Shown one piece after another: positions 10,151 through 23,797 of a stretch of 64,000 nucleotides of DNA (its first letter is position 1; every line of letters starts with the position of its first letter). The DNA is taken from contig NW_027479538.1 in the NCBI RefSeq assembly GCF_051014685.1, forward strand, positions 1 through 64,000. The letters are read 5' to 3'. Source of the stretch: Ptiloglossa arizonensis. Taxonomy: Eukaryota; Arthropoda; Insecta; Hymenoptera; Colletidae. The notes below the pieces were generated by a model, which did no database searches, was not told the origin of the DNA, and saw nothing but the letters and a program-made list of their open reading frames with translations. Position numbers and translations under genes: made by a program.

Positions 10151-12250
10151 AGTTTCTACTTTTAGATGCAACAGAAACTTTGCGGATTGGTCAATCCGTT
10201 CGCGAGATATGGCAGTTTTGAGGTAAGAAACGCTTGAAAAACTCCAAATTTTTGCAGTTCTGATGCTCGAAACGAATAACCAAAACGGCCTAGGGGAAAA
10301 CTACTCATACCCTTGTAATGGGGCTAGTTTCTACTTTCAGATGCAACAGAAACTTTGCGGATTGGTCAATCCGTTCGCGAGATATGGCAGTTTTGAGGTA
10401 AGAAACGCCTGAAAAACTCCAAATTTTTGCAGTTCTGATGCTCGAAACGAATAACTAGAACGGCCTAGGGGAAAACTACTCATACCGTTGTAATGGGGCT
10501 AGTTTCTACTTTCAGATGCAACAGAAACTTTGCGGATTGGTCAATCCGTTCGCGAGATATGGCAGTTTTGAGGTAAGAAACGCTTGAAAAACTCCAAATT
10601 TTCGCAGTTCTGATGCTCGAAACGAATAACCAAAACGGCCTAGGGGAAAACTACTCATACCGTTGTAATGGGGCGAGTTTCTACTTTCAGATGCAACAGA
10701 AACTTTGCGGATTGGTCAATCCGTTCGCGAGATATGGCAGTTTTGAGGTAAGAAACGATTGAGAAACTCCAAATTTTCGCAATTCTGATGCTCGAAACGA
10801 ATAACTAGAACGGCCTAGGGGAAAACTACTCATACCGTTGTAATGGGGCTAGTTTCTACTTTCAGATGCAACAGAAACTTTGCGGATTGGTCAATCCGTT
10901 CGCGAGATATGGCAGTTTTGAGGTAAGAAACGCTTGAGAAACTCCAAATTTTCGCAGTTCTGATGCTCGAAACGAATAACTAGAACGGCCTAGGGAAAAA
11001 CTACTCATACCGTTGTAATGGGGCGAGTTTCTACTTTCAGATGCAACAGAAACTTTGCGGATTGGTCAATCCGTTCGCGAGATATGGCAGTTTTGAGGTA
11101 AGAAACGCTTGAAAAACTCCAAATTTTCGCACTTCTGATGCTCGAAACGAATAACCAGAACGGCCTAGGGGAAAACTACTCATACCGTTGTAATGGGTCG
11201 AGTTTCTACTTTCAGATGCAACAGAAACTTTGCGGATTGGTCAATCCGTTCGCGAGATATGGCAGTTTTGAGGTAAGAAACGCTTGAGAAACTCCAAATT
11301 TTCGCAGTTCTGATGCTCGAAACGAATAACTAGAACGGCCTAGGGGATAACTACTCATACCGTTGTAATGGGGCGAGTTTCTACTTTCAGATGCAACAGA
11401 AACTTTGCGGATTGGTCAATCCGTTCGCGAGATATGGCAGTTTTGAGGTAAGAAACGCCTGAAAAACTCCAAATTTTTGCAGTTCTGATGCTCGAAACGA
11501 ATAACTAGAACGGCCTAGAGGAAAACTACTCATACCGTTGTAATGGGGCTAGTTTCTACTTTCAGATGCAACAGAAACTTTGCGGATTGGTCAATCCGTT
11601 CGCGAGATATGGCAGTTTTGAGGTAAGAAACGCTTGAAAAACTCCAAATTTTCGCAGTTCTGATGCTCGAAACGAATAACCAAAACGGCCTAGGGGAAAA
11701 CTACTCATACCGTTGTAATGGGGCGAGTTTCTACTTTCAGATGCAACAGAAACTTTGCGGATTGGTCAATCCGTTCGCGAGATATGGCAGTTTTGAGGTA
11801 AGAAACGATTGAGAAACTCCAAATTTTCGCAATTCTGATGCTCGAAACGAATAACTAGAACGGCCTACGGGAAAACTACTCATACCGTTGTAATGGGGCT
11901 AGTTTCTACTTTCAGATGCAACAGAACCTTTGCGGATTGGTCAATCCGTTCGCGAGATATGGCAGTTTTGAGGTAAGAAACGATTGAGAAACTCCAAATT
12001 TTCGCAATTCTGATGCTCGAAACGAATAACTAGAACGGCCTACGGGAAAACTACTCATACCGTTGTAATGGGGCTAGTTTCTACTTTTAGATGCAACAGA
12101 AACTTTGCGGATTGGTCAATCCGTTCGCGAGATATGGCAGTTTTGAGGTAAGAAACGCTTGAAAAACTCCAAATTTTTGCAGTTCTGATGCTCGAAACGA
12201 ATAACTAGAACGGCCTAGGGGAAAACTACTCATACCGTTGTAATGGGGCT
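10151..12250 (+). repeat. 12-monomer HOR unit, copy 1 (2100 bp)
   Basis: Markers in order are: 'cttttag'+'caaaac'+'cccttg' (10151); 'cctg' (10326); type II (10501); 'cgattg'+'gcaattc' (10676); 'tagggaaaaa' (10851); 'gcacttc'+'ccagaac' (11026); 'ggggataact' (11201); 'cctg'+'ctagagg' (11376); type II (11551); 'cgattg'+'ctacggg' (11726); 'cagaacc'+'cgattg'+'ctacggg' (11901); 'cttttag'+'tttttgc'+tagaac (12076). The full series recurs 2100 bp later. Confidence 0.92.
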
Positions 12251-14350
12251 AGTTTCTACTTTTAGATGCAACAGAAACTTTGCGGATTGGTCAATCCGTT
12301 CGCGAGATATGGCAGTTTTGAGGTAAGAAACGCTTGAAAAACTCCAAATTTTTGCAGTTCTGATGCTCGAAACGAATAACCAAAACGGCCTAGGGGAAAA
12401 CTACTCATACCCTTGTAATGGGGCTAGTTTCTACTTTCAGATGCAACAGAAACTTTGCGGATTGGTCAATCCGTTCGCGAGATATGGCAGTTTTGAGGTA
12501 AGAAACGCCTGAAAAACTCCAAATTTTTGCAGTTCTGATGCTCGAAACGAATAACTAGAACGGCCTAGGGGAAAACTACTCATACCGTTGTAATGGGGCT
12601 AGTTTCTACTTTCAGATGCAACAGAAACTTTGCGGATTGGTCAATCCGTTCGCGAGATATGGCAGTTTTGAGGTAAGAAACGCTTGAAAAACTCCAAATT
12701 TTCGCAGTTCTGATGCTCGAAACGAATAACCAAAACGGCCTAGGGGAAAACTACTCATACCGTTGTAATGGGGCGAGTTTCTACTTTCAGATGCAACAGA
12801 AACTTTGCGGATTGGTCAATCCGTTCGCGAGATATGGCAGTTTTGAGGTAAGAAACGATTGAGAAACTCCAAATTTTCGCAATTCTGATGCTCGAAACGA
12901 ATAACTAGAACGGCCTAGGGGAAAACTACTCATACCGTTGTAATGGGGCTAGTTTCTACTTTCAGATGCAACAGAAACTTTGCGGATTGGTCAATCCGTT
13001 CGCGAGATATGGCAGTTTTGAGGTAAGAAACGCTTGAGAAACTCCAAATTTTCGCAGTTCTGATGCTCGAAACGAATAACTAGAACGGCCTAGGGAAAAA
13101 CTACTCATACCGTTGTAATGGGGCGAGTTTCTACTTTCAGATGCAACAGAAACTTTGCGGATTGGTCAATCCGTTCGCGAGATATGGCAGTTTTGAGGTA
13201 AGAAACGCTTGAAAAACTCCAAATTTTCGCACTTCTGATGCTCGAAACGAATAACCAGAACGGCCTAGGGGAAAACTACTCATACCGTTGTAATGGGTCG
13301 AGTTTCTACTTTCAGATGCAACAGAAACTTTGCGGATTGGTCAATCCGTTCGCGAGATATGGCAGTTTTGAGGTAAGAAACGCTTGAGAAACTCCAAATT
13401 TTCGCAGTTCTGATGCTCGAAACGAATAACTAGAACGGCCTAGGGGATAACTACTCATACCGTTGTAATGGGGCGAGTTTCTACTTTCAGATGCAACAGA
13501 AACTTTGCGGATTGGTCAATCCGTTCGCGAGATATGGCAGTTTTGAGGTAAGAAACGCCTGAAAAACTCCAAATTTTTGCAGTTCTGATGCTCGAAACGA
13601 ATAACTAGAACGGCCTAGAGGAAAACTACTCATACCGTTGTAATGGGGCTAGTTTCTACTTTCAGATGCAACAGAAACTTTGCGGATTGGTCAATCCGTT
13701 CGCGAGATATGGCAGTTTTGAGGTAAGAAACGCTTGAAAAACTCCAAATTTTCGCAGTTCTGATGCTCGAAACGAATAACCAAAACGGCCTAGGGGAAAA
13801 CTACTCATACCGTTGTAATGGGGCGAGTTTCTACTTTCAGATGCAACAGAAACTTTGCGGATTGGTCAATCCGTTCGCGAGATATGGCAGTTTTGAGGTA
13901 AGAAACGATTGAGAAACTCCAAATTTTCGCAATTCTGATGCTCGAAACGAATAACTAGAACGGCCTACGGGAAAACTACTCATACCGTTGTAATGGGGCT
14001 AGTTTCTACTTTCAGATGCAACAGAACCTTTGCGGATTGGTCAATCCGTTCGCGAGATATGGCAGTTTTGAGGTAAGAAACGATTGAGAAACTCCAAATT
14101 TTCGCAATTCTGATGCTCGAAACGAATAACTAGAACGGCCTACGGGAAAACTACTCATACCGTTGTAATGGGGCTAGTTTCTACTTTTAGATGCAACAGA
14201 AACTTTGCGGATTGGTCAATCCGTTCGCGAGATATGGCAGTTTTGAGGTAAGAAACGCTTGAAAAACTCCAAATTTTTGCAGTTCTGATGCTCGAAACGA
14301 ATAACTAGAACGGCCTAGGGGAAAACTACTCATACCGTTGTAATGGGGCT
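12251..14350 (+). repeat. 12-monomer HOR unit, copy 2 (2100 bp)
   Basis: This is a tandem copy of 10151-12250 with all twelve monomer types in the same order, including the rare 'cagaacc' (14001) and 'ctagagg' (13476) variants. No difference was seen at the markers. The period ends at 14351, where a p34-a monomer ('gcagattgg') replaces the expected next copy. Confidence 0.92.
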
Positions 14351-16274
14351 AGTTTCTACTTTCAGATGCAACAGAAACTTTGCAGATTGGTCAATCCGTT
14401 CGCGAGATATGGCAGTTTTGAGGTAAGAAACGCTTGAAAAACTCCAAATTTTTGCAGTTCTGATGCTCGAAACGAATAACTAGAACGGCCTAGGGGAACA
14501 CTACTCATACCGTTGTAATGGGGCTAGTTTCTACTTTCAGATGCAACAGAAACTTTGCGGATTGGTCAATCCGTTCGCGAGATATGGCAGTTCTGATATA
14601 AGAAACGCTTGAAAAACTCCAAATTTTTGCAGTTCTGATGCTCGAAACGAATAACTAGAACGGCCTAGGGGAAAACTACTCATACCGTTGTAATGGGGCT
14701 AGTTTCTACTTTCAGATGCAACAGAAACTTTGCAGATTGGTCAATCCGTTCGCGAGATATGGCAGTTTTGAGGTAAGAAACGCCTGAAAAACTCCAAATT
14801 TTTGCAGTTCTGATGCTCGAAACGAATAACTAGAACGGCCTAGGGGAAAACTACTCATACCGTTGTAATGGGGCTCGTTTCTACTTTCAGATGCAACAGA
14901 AACTTTGCGGATTGGTCAATCCGTTCGCGAGTAATGGCAGTTTTGAGGTAAGAAACGCTTGAGAAACTCCAAATTTTCGCAGTTCTGATGCTCGAAACGA
15001 ATAACTAGAACGGCCTAGGGGAACACTACTCATACCGTTGTAATGGGGCTAGTTTCTACTTTCAGATGCAACAGAAACTTTGCGGATTGGTCAATCCGTT
15101 CGCGAGATATGGCAGTTTTGAGGTAAGAAACGCTTGAAAAACTCCAAATTTTCGCAGTTCTGATGCTCGAAACGAATAACCAAAACGGCCTAAGGGAAAA
15201 CTACTCATACCTTTGTAATGGGGCTAGTTTCTACTTTCAGATGCAACAGAAACTTTGCGGATTGGTCAATCCGTTCGCGAGATATGGCAGTTTTGAGGTA
15301 AGAAACGCTTGAAAAACTCCAAATTTTCGCAGTTCTGATGCTCGAAACGAATAACCAAAACGGCCTAGGGGAAAACTACTCATACCGTTGTATTGGGGCT
15401 AGTTTCTACTTTCAGATGCAAAAGAAACTTTGCGGATTGGTCAATCCGTTCGCGAGATATGGCAGTTTTGAGGTAAGAAACGCTTGAAAAACTCCAAATT
15501 TTCGCAGTTCTGATACTCGAAACGAATAACCAAAACGGCCTAGGGGAAAACTACTCATACCTTTGTAATGGGGCTAGTTTCTACTTTCAGATGCAACAGA
15601 AACTTTGCGGATTGGTCAATCCGTTCGCGAGATATGGCAGTTTTGAGGTAAGAAACGCTTGAGAAACTCCAAATTTTCGCAGTTCTGATGCTCGAAACGA
15701 ATAACTAGAACGGCCTAGGGGAAAACTACTCATACCGTTGTAATGGGGCTAGTTTCTACTTTCAGATGCAACAGAAACTTTGCAGATTGGTCAATCCGTT
15801 CGCGAGATATGGCAGTTTTGAGGTAAGAAACGCATGAAAACTCCAAATTTTTGCAGTTCTGATGCTCGAAACGAATAACTAGAACGGCCTAGGGGAAAAC
15901 TACTCATACCGTTGTAATGGGGCTAGTTTCTACTTTCAGATGCAACAGAAACTTTGCGGATTGGTCAATCCGTTCGCGAGATATGGCAGTTCTGATATAA
16001 GAAACGCTTGAAAAACTCCAAATTTTCGCAGTTCTGATGCTCGAAACGAATAACCAAAACGGCCTAAGGGAAAACTACTCATACCGTTGTAATGGGGCTA
16101 GTTTCTACTTTCAGATGCAACAGAAACTTTGCGGATTGGTCAATCCGTTCGCGAGATATGGCAGTTTTGAGGTAAGAAACGCTTGAAAAACTCCAAATTT
16201 TCGCAGTTCTGATGCTCGAAACGAATAACCAAAACGGCCTAGGGGAAAACTACTCATACCGTTGTATTGGGGCT
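14351..16274 (+). repeat. Heterogeneous monomers, including one 174-bp copy
   Basis: There are eleven monomers with scattered variants: 'gcagattgg' (14351, 14701, 15751), 'ttctgatataag' (14526, 15925), 'gggaacact' (14351, 14876), 'gagtaatgg' (14876), 'ctaaggg' (15051, 15925), 'gcaaaagaaac' (15401) and 'gatactcg' (15401). The copy at 15751-15924 lacks one base ('cgcatgaaaactcc') and shifts the phase by -1 for everything downstream. The trio 'gtattgg', then 'gcaaaag'/'gatactcg'/'cctttg', then type I recurs here and in the next HOR. Confidence 0.85.
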
Positions 16275-18024
16275 AGTTTCTACTTTCAGATGCAAAAGAA
16301 ACTTTGCGGATTGGTCAATCCGTTCGCGAGATATGGCAGTTTTGAGGTAAGAAACGCTTGAAAAACTAGAAATTTTCGCAGTTCTGATACTCGAAACGAA
16401 TAACCAAAACGGCCTAGGGGAAAACTACTCATACCTTTGTAATGGGGCTAGTTTCTACTTTCAGATGCAACAGATACTTTGCGGATTGGTCAATCCGTTC
16501 GCGAGATATGGCAGTTTTGAGGTAAGAAACGCTTGAGAAACTCCAAATTTTCGCAGTTCTGATGCTCGAAACGAATAACTAGAACGGCCTAGGGGAAAAC
16601 TACTCATACCGTTGTAATGGGGCGAATTTCTACTTTCAGATGCAACAGAAACTTTGCGGATTGGTCAATCCGTTCGCGAGATATGGCAGTTTTGATGTAA
16701 GAAACGCTTGAAAAACTCCAAATTTTCGCAGTTCTGATGCTCGAAACGAATAACCAAAACGGCCTAAGGGAAAACTACTCATACCGTTGTAATGGGGCTA
16801 GTTTCTACTTTCAGATGCAACAGAAACTTTGCGGATTGGTCAATCCGTTCGCGAGATATGGCAGTTTTGAGGTAAGAAACGCTTGAGAAACTCCAAATTT
16901 TCGCAGTTCTGATGCTCGAAACGAATAACTAGAACGGCCTAGGGGAAAACTACTCATACCGTTGTAATGGGGCTAGTTTCTACTTTCAGATGCAACAGAA
17001 ACTTTGCGGATTGGTCAATCCGTTCGCGAGATATGGCAGTTTTGAGGTAAGAAACGATTGAGAAACTCCAAATTTTCGCAATTCTGATGCTCGAAACGAA
17101 TAACTAGAACGGCCTAGGGGAAAACTACTCATACCGTTGTAATGGGGCGAATTTCTACTTTCAGATGCAACAGAAACTTTGCGGATTGGTCAATCCGTTC
17201 GCGAGATATGGCAGTTTTGAGGTAAGAAACGCTTGAAAAACTCCAAATTTTCGCAGTTCTGATGCTCGAAACGAATAACCAAAACGGCCTAGGGGAAAAC
17301 TACTCATACCGTTGTAATGGGGCTAGTTTCTACTTTCAGATGCAACAGAAACTTTGCGGATTGGTCAATCCGTTCGCGAGATATGGCAGTTTTGAGGTAA
17401 GAAACGCTTGAGAAACTCCAAATTTTCGCAGTTCTGATGCTCGAAACGAATAACTAGAACGGCCTAGGGGAAAACTACTCATACCGTTGTAATGGGGCTA
17501 GTTTCTACTTTCAGATGCAACAGAAACTTTGCGGATTGGTCAATCCGTTCGCGAGATATGGCAGTTTTGAGGTAAGAAACGATTGAGAAACTCCAAATTT
17601 TCGCAATTCTGATGCTCGAAACAAATAACTAGAACGGCCTAGGGGAAAACTACTCATACCGTTGTAATGGGGCGAATTTCTACTTTCAGATGCAACAGAA
17701 ACTTTGCGGATTGGTCAATCCGTTCGCGAGATATGGCAGTTTTGAGGTAAGAAACGCTTGAAAAACTCCAAATTTTCGCAGTTCTGATGCTCGAAACGAA
17801 TAACCAAAACGGCCTAGGGGAAAACTACTCATACCGTTGTAATGGGGCTAGTTTCTACTTTCAGATGCAACAGAAACTTTGCGGATTGGTCAATCCGTTC
17901 GCGAGTAATGGCAGTTTTGAGGTAAGAAACGCTTGAGAAACTCCAAATTTTCGCAGTTCTGATGCTCGAAACGAATAACTAGAACGGCCTAGGGGAAAAC
18001 TACTCATACCGTTGTATTGGGGCT
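16275..18024 (+). repeat. Second 10-monomer HOR unit, copy 1 (1750 bp)
   Basis: Marker order is: 'gcaaaag'+'aactagaaat'+'gatactcg'+'cctttg' (16275); 'cagatactt' (16450); p2 a+'gatgtaag'+'ctaaggg' (16625); type I (16800); 'cgattg'+'gcaattc' (16975); p2 a type II (17150); type I (17325); 'cgattg'+'acaaataac' (17500); p2 a type II (17675); 'gagtaatgg'+'gtattgg' (17850). It is unrelated in composition to the 10-monomer HOR at 176-3675, although the length is the same. Confidence 0.9.
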
Positions 18025-19424
18025 AGTTTCTACTTTCAGATGCAAAAGAAACTTTGCGGATTGGTCAATCCGTTCGCGAGATATGGCAGTTTTGAGGTAA
18101 GAAACGCTTGAAAAACTAGAAATTTTCGCAGTTCTGATACTCGAAACGAATAACCAAAACGGCCTAGGGGAAAACTACTCATACCTTTGTAATGGGGCTA
18201 GTTTCTACTTTCAGATGCAACAGATACTTTGCGGATTGGTCAATCCGTTCGCGAGATATGGCAGTTTTGAGGTAAGAAACGCTTGAGAAACTCCAAATTT
18301 TCGCAGTTCTGATGCTCGAAACGAATAACTAGAACGGCCTAGGGGAAAACTACTCATACCGTTGTAATGGGGCGAATTTCTACTTTCAGATGCAACAGAA
18401 ACTTTGCGGATTGGTCAATCCGTTCACGAGATATGGCAGTTTTGATGTAAGAAACGCTTGAAAAACTCCAAATTTTCGCAGTTCTGATGCTCGAAACGAA
18501 TAACCAAAACGGCCTAAGGGAAAACTACTCATACCGTTGTAATGGGGCTAGTTTCTACTTTCAGATGCAACAGAAACTTTGCGGATTGGTCAATCCGTTC
18601 GCGAGATATGGCAGTTTTGAGGTAAGAAACGCTTGAGAAACTCCAAATTTTCGCAGTTCTGATGCTCGAAACGAATAACTAGAACGGCCTAGGGGAAAAC
18701 TACTCATACCGTTGTAATGGGGCTAGTTTCTACTTTCAGATGCAACAGAAACTTTGCGGATTGGTCAATCCGTTCGCGAGATATGGCAGTTTTGAGGTAA
18801 GAAACGATTGAGAAACTCCAAATTTTCGCAATTCTGATGCTCGAAACGAATAACTAGAACGGCCTAGGGGAAAACTACTCATACCGTTGTAATGGGGCGA
18901 ATTTCTACTTTCAGATGCAACAGAAACTTTGCGGATTGGTCAATCCGTTCGCGAGATATGGCAGTTTTGAGGTAAGAAACGCTTGAAAAACTCCAAATTT
19001 TCGCAGTTCTGATGCTCGAAACGAATAACCAAAACGGCCTAGGGGAAAACTACTCATACCGTTGTAATGGGGCTAGTTTCTACTTTCAGATGCAACAGAA
19101 ACTTTGCGGATTGGTCAATCCGTTCGCGAGATATGGCAGTTTTGAGGTAAGAAACGCTTGAGAAACTCCAAATTTTCGCAGTTCTGATGCTCGAAACGAA
19201 TAACTAGAACGGCCTAGGGGAAAACTACTCATACCGTTGTAATGGGGCTAGTTTCTACTTTCAGATGCAACAGAAACTTTGCGGATTGGTCAATCCGTTC
19301 GCGAGATATGGCAGTTTTGAGGTAAGAAACGATTGAGAAACTCCAAATTTTCGCAATTCTGATGCTCGAAACGAATAACTAGAACGGCCTAGGGGAAAAC
19401 TACTCATACCGTTGTAATGGGGCT
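18025..19424 (+). repeat. Second 10-monomer HOR unit, partial copy 2 (8 monomers)
   Basis: Eight monomers repeat 16275-17674 in order at a 1750-bp offset, including the rare 'aactagaaat' and 'cagatactt'. Two private differences are visible: 'cgttcacgag' at 18375-18549 (copy 1 has 'cgttcgcgag'), and 'acgaataac' where copy 1 has 'acaaataac'. The ninth monomer (19425) is of a different type, so the copy is truncated. Confidence 0.9.
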
Positions 19425-20124
19425 AGTTTCTACTTTCAGATGCAACAGAAACTTTGCGGATTGGTCAATCCGTTCGCGAGATATGGCAGTTTTGAGGTAA
19501 GAAACGCCTGAAAAACTCCAAATTTTTGCAGTTCTGATGCTCGAAACGAATAACCAAAACGGCCTAGGGGAAAACTACTCATACCGTTGTAATGGGGCTA
19601 GTTTCTACTTTCAGATGCAACAGAAACTTTGCGGATTGGTCAATCCGTTCGCGAGATATGGCAGTTTTGAGGTAAGAAACGCCTGAAAAACTCCAAATTT
19701 TTGCAGTTCTGATGCTCGAAACGAATAACTAGAACGGCCTAGGAGAAAACTACTCATACCGTTGTAATGGGGCTAGTTTCTACTTTCAGATGCAACAGAA
19801 ACTTTGCGGATTGGTCAATCCGTTCGCGAGATATGGCAGTTTTGATATAAGAAACGCTTGAGAAACTCCAAATTTTCGCAGTTCTGATGCTCGAAACGAA
19901 TAACTAGAACGGCCTAGGGGAAAACTACTCATACCGTTGTAATGGGGCTAGTTTCTACTTTCAGATGCAACAGAAACTTTGCGGATTGGTCAATCCGTTC
20001 GCGAGATATGGCAGTTTTGAGGTAAGAAACGCCTGAAAAACTCCAAATTTTTGCAGTTCTGATGCTCGAAACGAATAACTAGAACGGCCTAGGGGAAAAC
20101 TACTCATACCGTTGTAATGGGGCT
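19425..20124 (+). repeat. Transition monomers before the 73-monomer unit
   Basis: There are four monomers: 'cctg'+'tttttgc'+caaaac (19425), 'cctg'+'ctaggag' (19600), 'gatataag' type I (19775) and 'cctg'+'tttttgc' (19950). The first has an unusual combination ('cctg' with 'caaaac'), as expected for a recombinant. Monomer 19950 does not match the monomer preceding the second 73-monomer copy (32721), which sets the left limit of that duplication. Confidence 0.85.
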
Positions 20125-20649
20125 AGTTTCTACTTTCAGATGCAACAGAAACTTTGCGGATTGGTCAATCCGTTCGCGAGATATGGCAGTTTTGAGGTAA
20201 GAAACGCTTGAGAAACTCCAAATTTTCGCAGTTCTGATGCTCGAAACGAATAACTAGAACGGCCTAGGGGAAAACTACTCATACCGTTGTAATGGGGCTA
20301 GTTTCTACTTTCAGATGCAACAGAAACTTTGCGGATTGGTCAATCCGTTCGCGAGATATGGCAGTTTTGAGGTAAGAAACGATTGAGAAACTCCAAATTT
20401 TCGCAATTCTGATGCTCGAAACGAATAACTAGAACGGCCTAGGGGAAGACTACTCATACCGTTGTAATGGGGCTAGTTTCTACTTTCAGATGCAACAGAA
20501 ACTTTGCGGATTGGTCAATCCGTTCGCGAGATATGGCAGTTTTGAGGTAAGAAACGCTTGAAAAACTCCAAATTTTGGCAGTTCTGATGCTCGAAACGAA
20601 TAACCAAAACGGCCTAGGGGAAAACTACTCATACCGTTGTAATGGGGCT

Positions 20650-21348
20650 AGTTTCTACTTTCAGATGCAACAGAAACTTTGCGGATTGGTCAATCCGTTC
20701 GCGAGATATGGCAGTTTTGAGGTAAGAAACGATTGAGAAACTCCAAATTTTCGCAATTCTGATGCTCGAAACGAATAACTAGACAGGCCTAGGGGAAAAC
20801 TACTCATACCGTTGTAATGGGGCTAGTTTCTACTTTCAGATGCAACAGAAACTTTGCGGATTGGTCAATCCGTTCGCGAGATATGGCAGTTTTGAGGTAA
20901 GAAACGCTTGAGAAACTCCAAATTTTCGCAGTTCTGATGCTCGAAACGAATAACTAGAACGGCCTAGGGGAAAACTACTCATACCGTTGTAATGGGGCTA
21001 GTTTCTACTTTCAGATGCAACAGAAACTTTGCGGATTGGTCAATCCGTTCGCGAGATATGGCAGTTTTGAGGTAAGAAACGCCTGAAAAACTCCTAATTT
21101 TCGCAGTTCTGATGCTCGAAACGAATAACTAGAACGGCCTAGGGGAAAACTACTCATACCGTTGTAATGGGGCGAGTTTCTACTTTCAGATGCAACAGAA
21201 ACTTTGCGAATTGGTCAATCCGTTCGCGAGATATGGCAGTTTTGAGGTAAGAAACGCTTGAAAACTCCAAATTTTTGCAGTTCTGATGCTCGAAACGAAT
21301 AACTAGAACGGCCTAGGGGAAAACTACTCATACCGTTGTAATGGGGCT
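20650..21348 (+). repeat. Four-monomer cassette ending in a 174-bp monomer
   Basis: The cassette is 'cgattg'+'gcaattc', type I, 'cctg'+'tcctaat', then 'gcgaattgg' with 'cttgaaaactcc' (one A lost, 174 bp). It recurs at 22224, 33421, 34995, 50042 and 54066. The copies at 20650 and 33421 also carry 'agacagg'. All six 174-bp 'gcgaattgg' monomers share the same deletion and background, so they descend from one event. Confidence 0.9.
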
Positions 21349-23622
21349 AGTTTCTACTTTCAGATGCAACAGAAACTTTGCGGATTGGTCAATCCGTTCG
21401 CGAGATATGGCAGTTTTGAGGTAAGAAACGCTTGAGAAACTCCAAATTTTCGCAGTTCTGATGCTCGAAACGAATAACTAGAACGGCCTAGGGGAAGACT
21501 ACTCATACCGTTGTAATGGGGCTAGTTTCTACTTTCAGATGCAACAGAAACTTTGCGGATTGGTCAATCCGTTCGCGAGATATGGCAGTTTTGAGGTAAG
21601 AAACGCTTGAGAAACTCCAAATTTTCGCAGTTCTGATGCTCGAAACGAATAACTAGAACGGCCTAGGGGAAAACTACTCATACCGTTGTAATGGGGCTAG
21701 TTTCTACTTTCAGATGCAACAGAAACTTTGCGGATTGGTCAATCCGTTCGCGAGATATGGCAGTTTTGAGGTAAGAAACGCTTGAGAAACTCCAAATTTT
21801 CGCAGTTCTGATGCTCGAAACGAATAACTAGAACGGCCTAGGGGAAAACTACTCATACCGTTGTAATGGGGCGAATTTCTACTTTCAGATGCAACAGAAA
21901 CTTTGCGGATTGGTCAATCCGTTCGCGAGATATGGCAGTTTTGAGGTAAGAAACGCTTGAAAAACTCCAAATTTTCGCAGTTCTGATGCTCGAAACGAAT
22001 AACCAAAACGGCCTAGGGGAAAACTACTCATACCGTTGTAATGGGGCTAGTTTCTACTTTCAGATGCAACAGAAACTTTGCGGATTGGTCAATCCGTTCG
22101 CGAGATATGGCAGTTTTGAGGTAAGAAACGCTTGAGAAACTCCAAATTTTCGCAGTTCTGATGCTCGAAACGAATAACTAGAACGGCCTAGGGGAAGACT
22201 ACTCATACCGTTGTAATGGGGCTAGTTTCTACTTTCAGATGCAACAGAAACTTTGCGGATTGGTCAATCCGTTCGCGAGATATGGCAGTTTTGAGGTAAG
22301 AAACGATTGAGAAACTCCAAATTTTCGCAATTCTGATGCTCGAAACGAATAACTAGAACGGCCTAGGGGAAAACTACTCATACCGTTGTAATGGGGCTAG
22401 TTTCTACTTTCAGATGCAACAGAAACTTTGCGGATTGGTCAATCCGTTCGCGAGATATGGCAGTTTTGAGGTAAGAAACGCTTGAGAAACTCCAAATTTT
22501 CGCAGTTCTGATGCTCGAAACGAATAACTAGAACGGCCTAGGGGAAAACTACTCATACCGTTGTAATGGGGCTAGTTTCTACTTTCAGATGCAACAGAAA
22601 CTTTGCGGATTGGTCAATCCGTTCGCGAGATATGGCAGTTTTGAGGTAAGAAACGCCTGAAAAACTCCTAATTTTCGCAGTTCTGATGCTCGAAACGAAT
22701 AACTAGAACGGCCTAGGGGAAAACTACTCATACCGTTGTAATGGGGCGAGTTTCTACTTTCAGATGCAACAGAAACTTTGCGAATTGGTCAATCCGTTCG
22801 CGAGATATGGCAGTTTTGAGGTAAGAAACGCTTGAAAACTCCAAATTTTTGCAGTTCTGATGCTCGAAACGAATAACTAGAACGGCCTAGGGGAAAACTA
22901 CTCATACCGTTGTAATGGGGCTAGTTTCTACTTTCAGATGCAACAGAAACTTTGCGGATTGGTCAATCCGTTCGCGAGATATGGCAGTTTTGAGGTAAGA
23001 AACGCTTGAGAAACTCCAAATTTTCGCAGTTCTGATGCTCGAAACGAATAACTAGAACGGCCTAGGGGAAAACTACTCATACCGTTGTAATGGGGCTAGT
23101 TTCTACTTTCAGATGCAACAGAAACTTTGCGGATTGGTCAATCCGTTCGCGAGATATGGCAGTTTTGAGGTAAGAAACGATTGAGAAACTCCAAATTTTC
23201 GCAATTCTGATGCTCGAAACGAATAACTAGAACGGCCTAGGGGAAGACTACTCATACCGTTGTAATGGGGCTAGTTTCTACTTTCAGATGCAACAGAAAC
23301 TTTGCGGATTGGTCAATCCGTTCGCGAGATATGGCAGTTTTGAGGTAAGAAACGCTTGAAAAACTCCAAATTTTGGCAGTTCTGATGCTCGAAACGAATA
23401 ACCAAAACGGCCTAGGGGAAAACTACTCATACCGTTGTAATGGGGCTAGTTTCTACTTTCAGATGCAACAGAAACTTTGCGGATTGGTCAATCCGTTCGC
23501 GAGATATGGCAGTTTTGAGGTAAGAAACGCCTGAAAAACTCCAAATTTTCGCAGTTCTGATGCTCGAAACGAATAACTAGAACGGCCTAGGGGAAAACTA
23601 CTCATACCGTTGTAATGGGGCT

Positions 23623-23797
23623 AGTTTCTACTTTCAGATGCAACAGAAACTTTGCGGATTGGTCAATCCGTTCGCGAGATATGGCAGTTTTGAGGTAAGA
23701 AACGCTTGAAAAACTCCAAATTTTCGCAGTTCTGATGCTCGAAACGAATAACCAAAACGGCCTAGGGGAAAACTACTCATACCGTTGTAATGGGGCT
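23623..23797 (+). repeat. Representative type II monomer (a88, caaaac)
   Basis: This copy differs from the type I reference at three sites that usually travel together: p88 a, p131 c and p133 a. In much of the array types I and II alternate, which suggests an older dimeric arrangement. Exceptions exist, such as 526-700 (a88 with tagaac) and 27647-27820 (g88 with caaaac); they look like recombinants between the two types. Confidence 0.88.
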
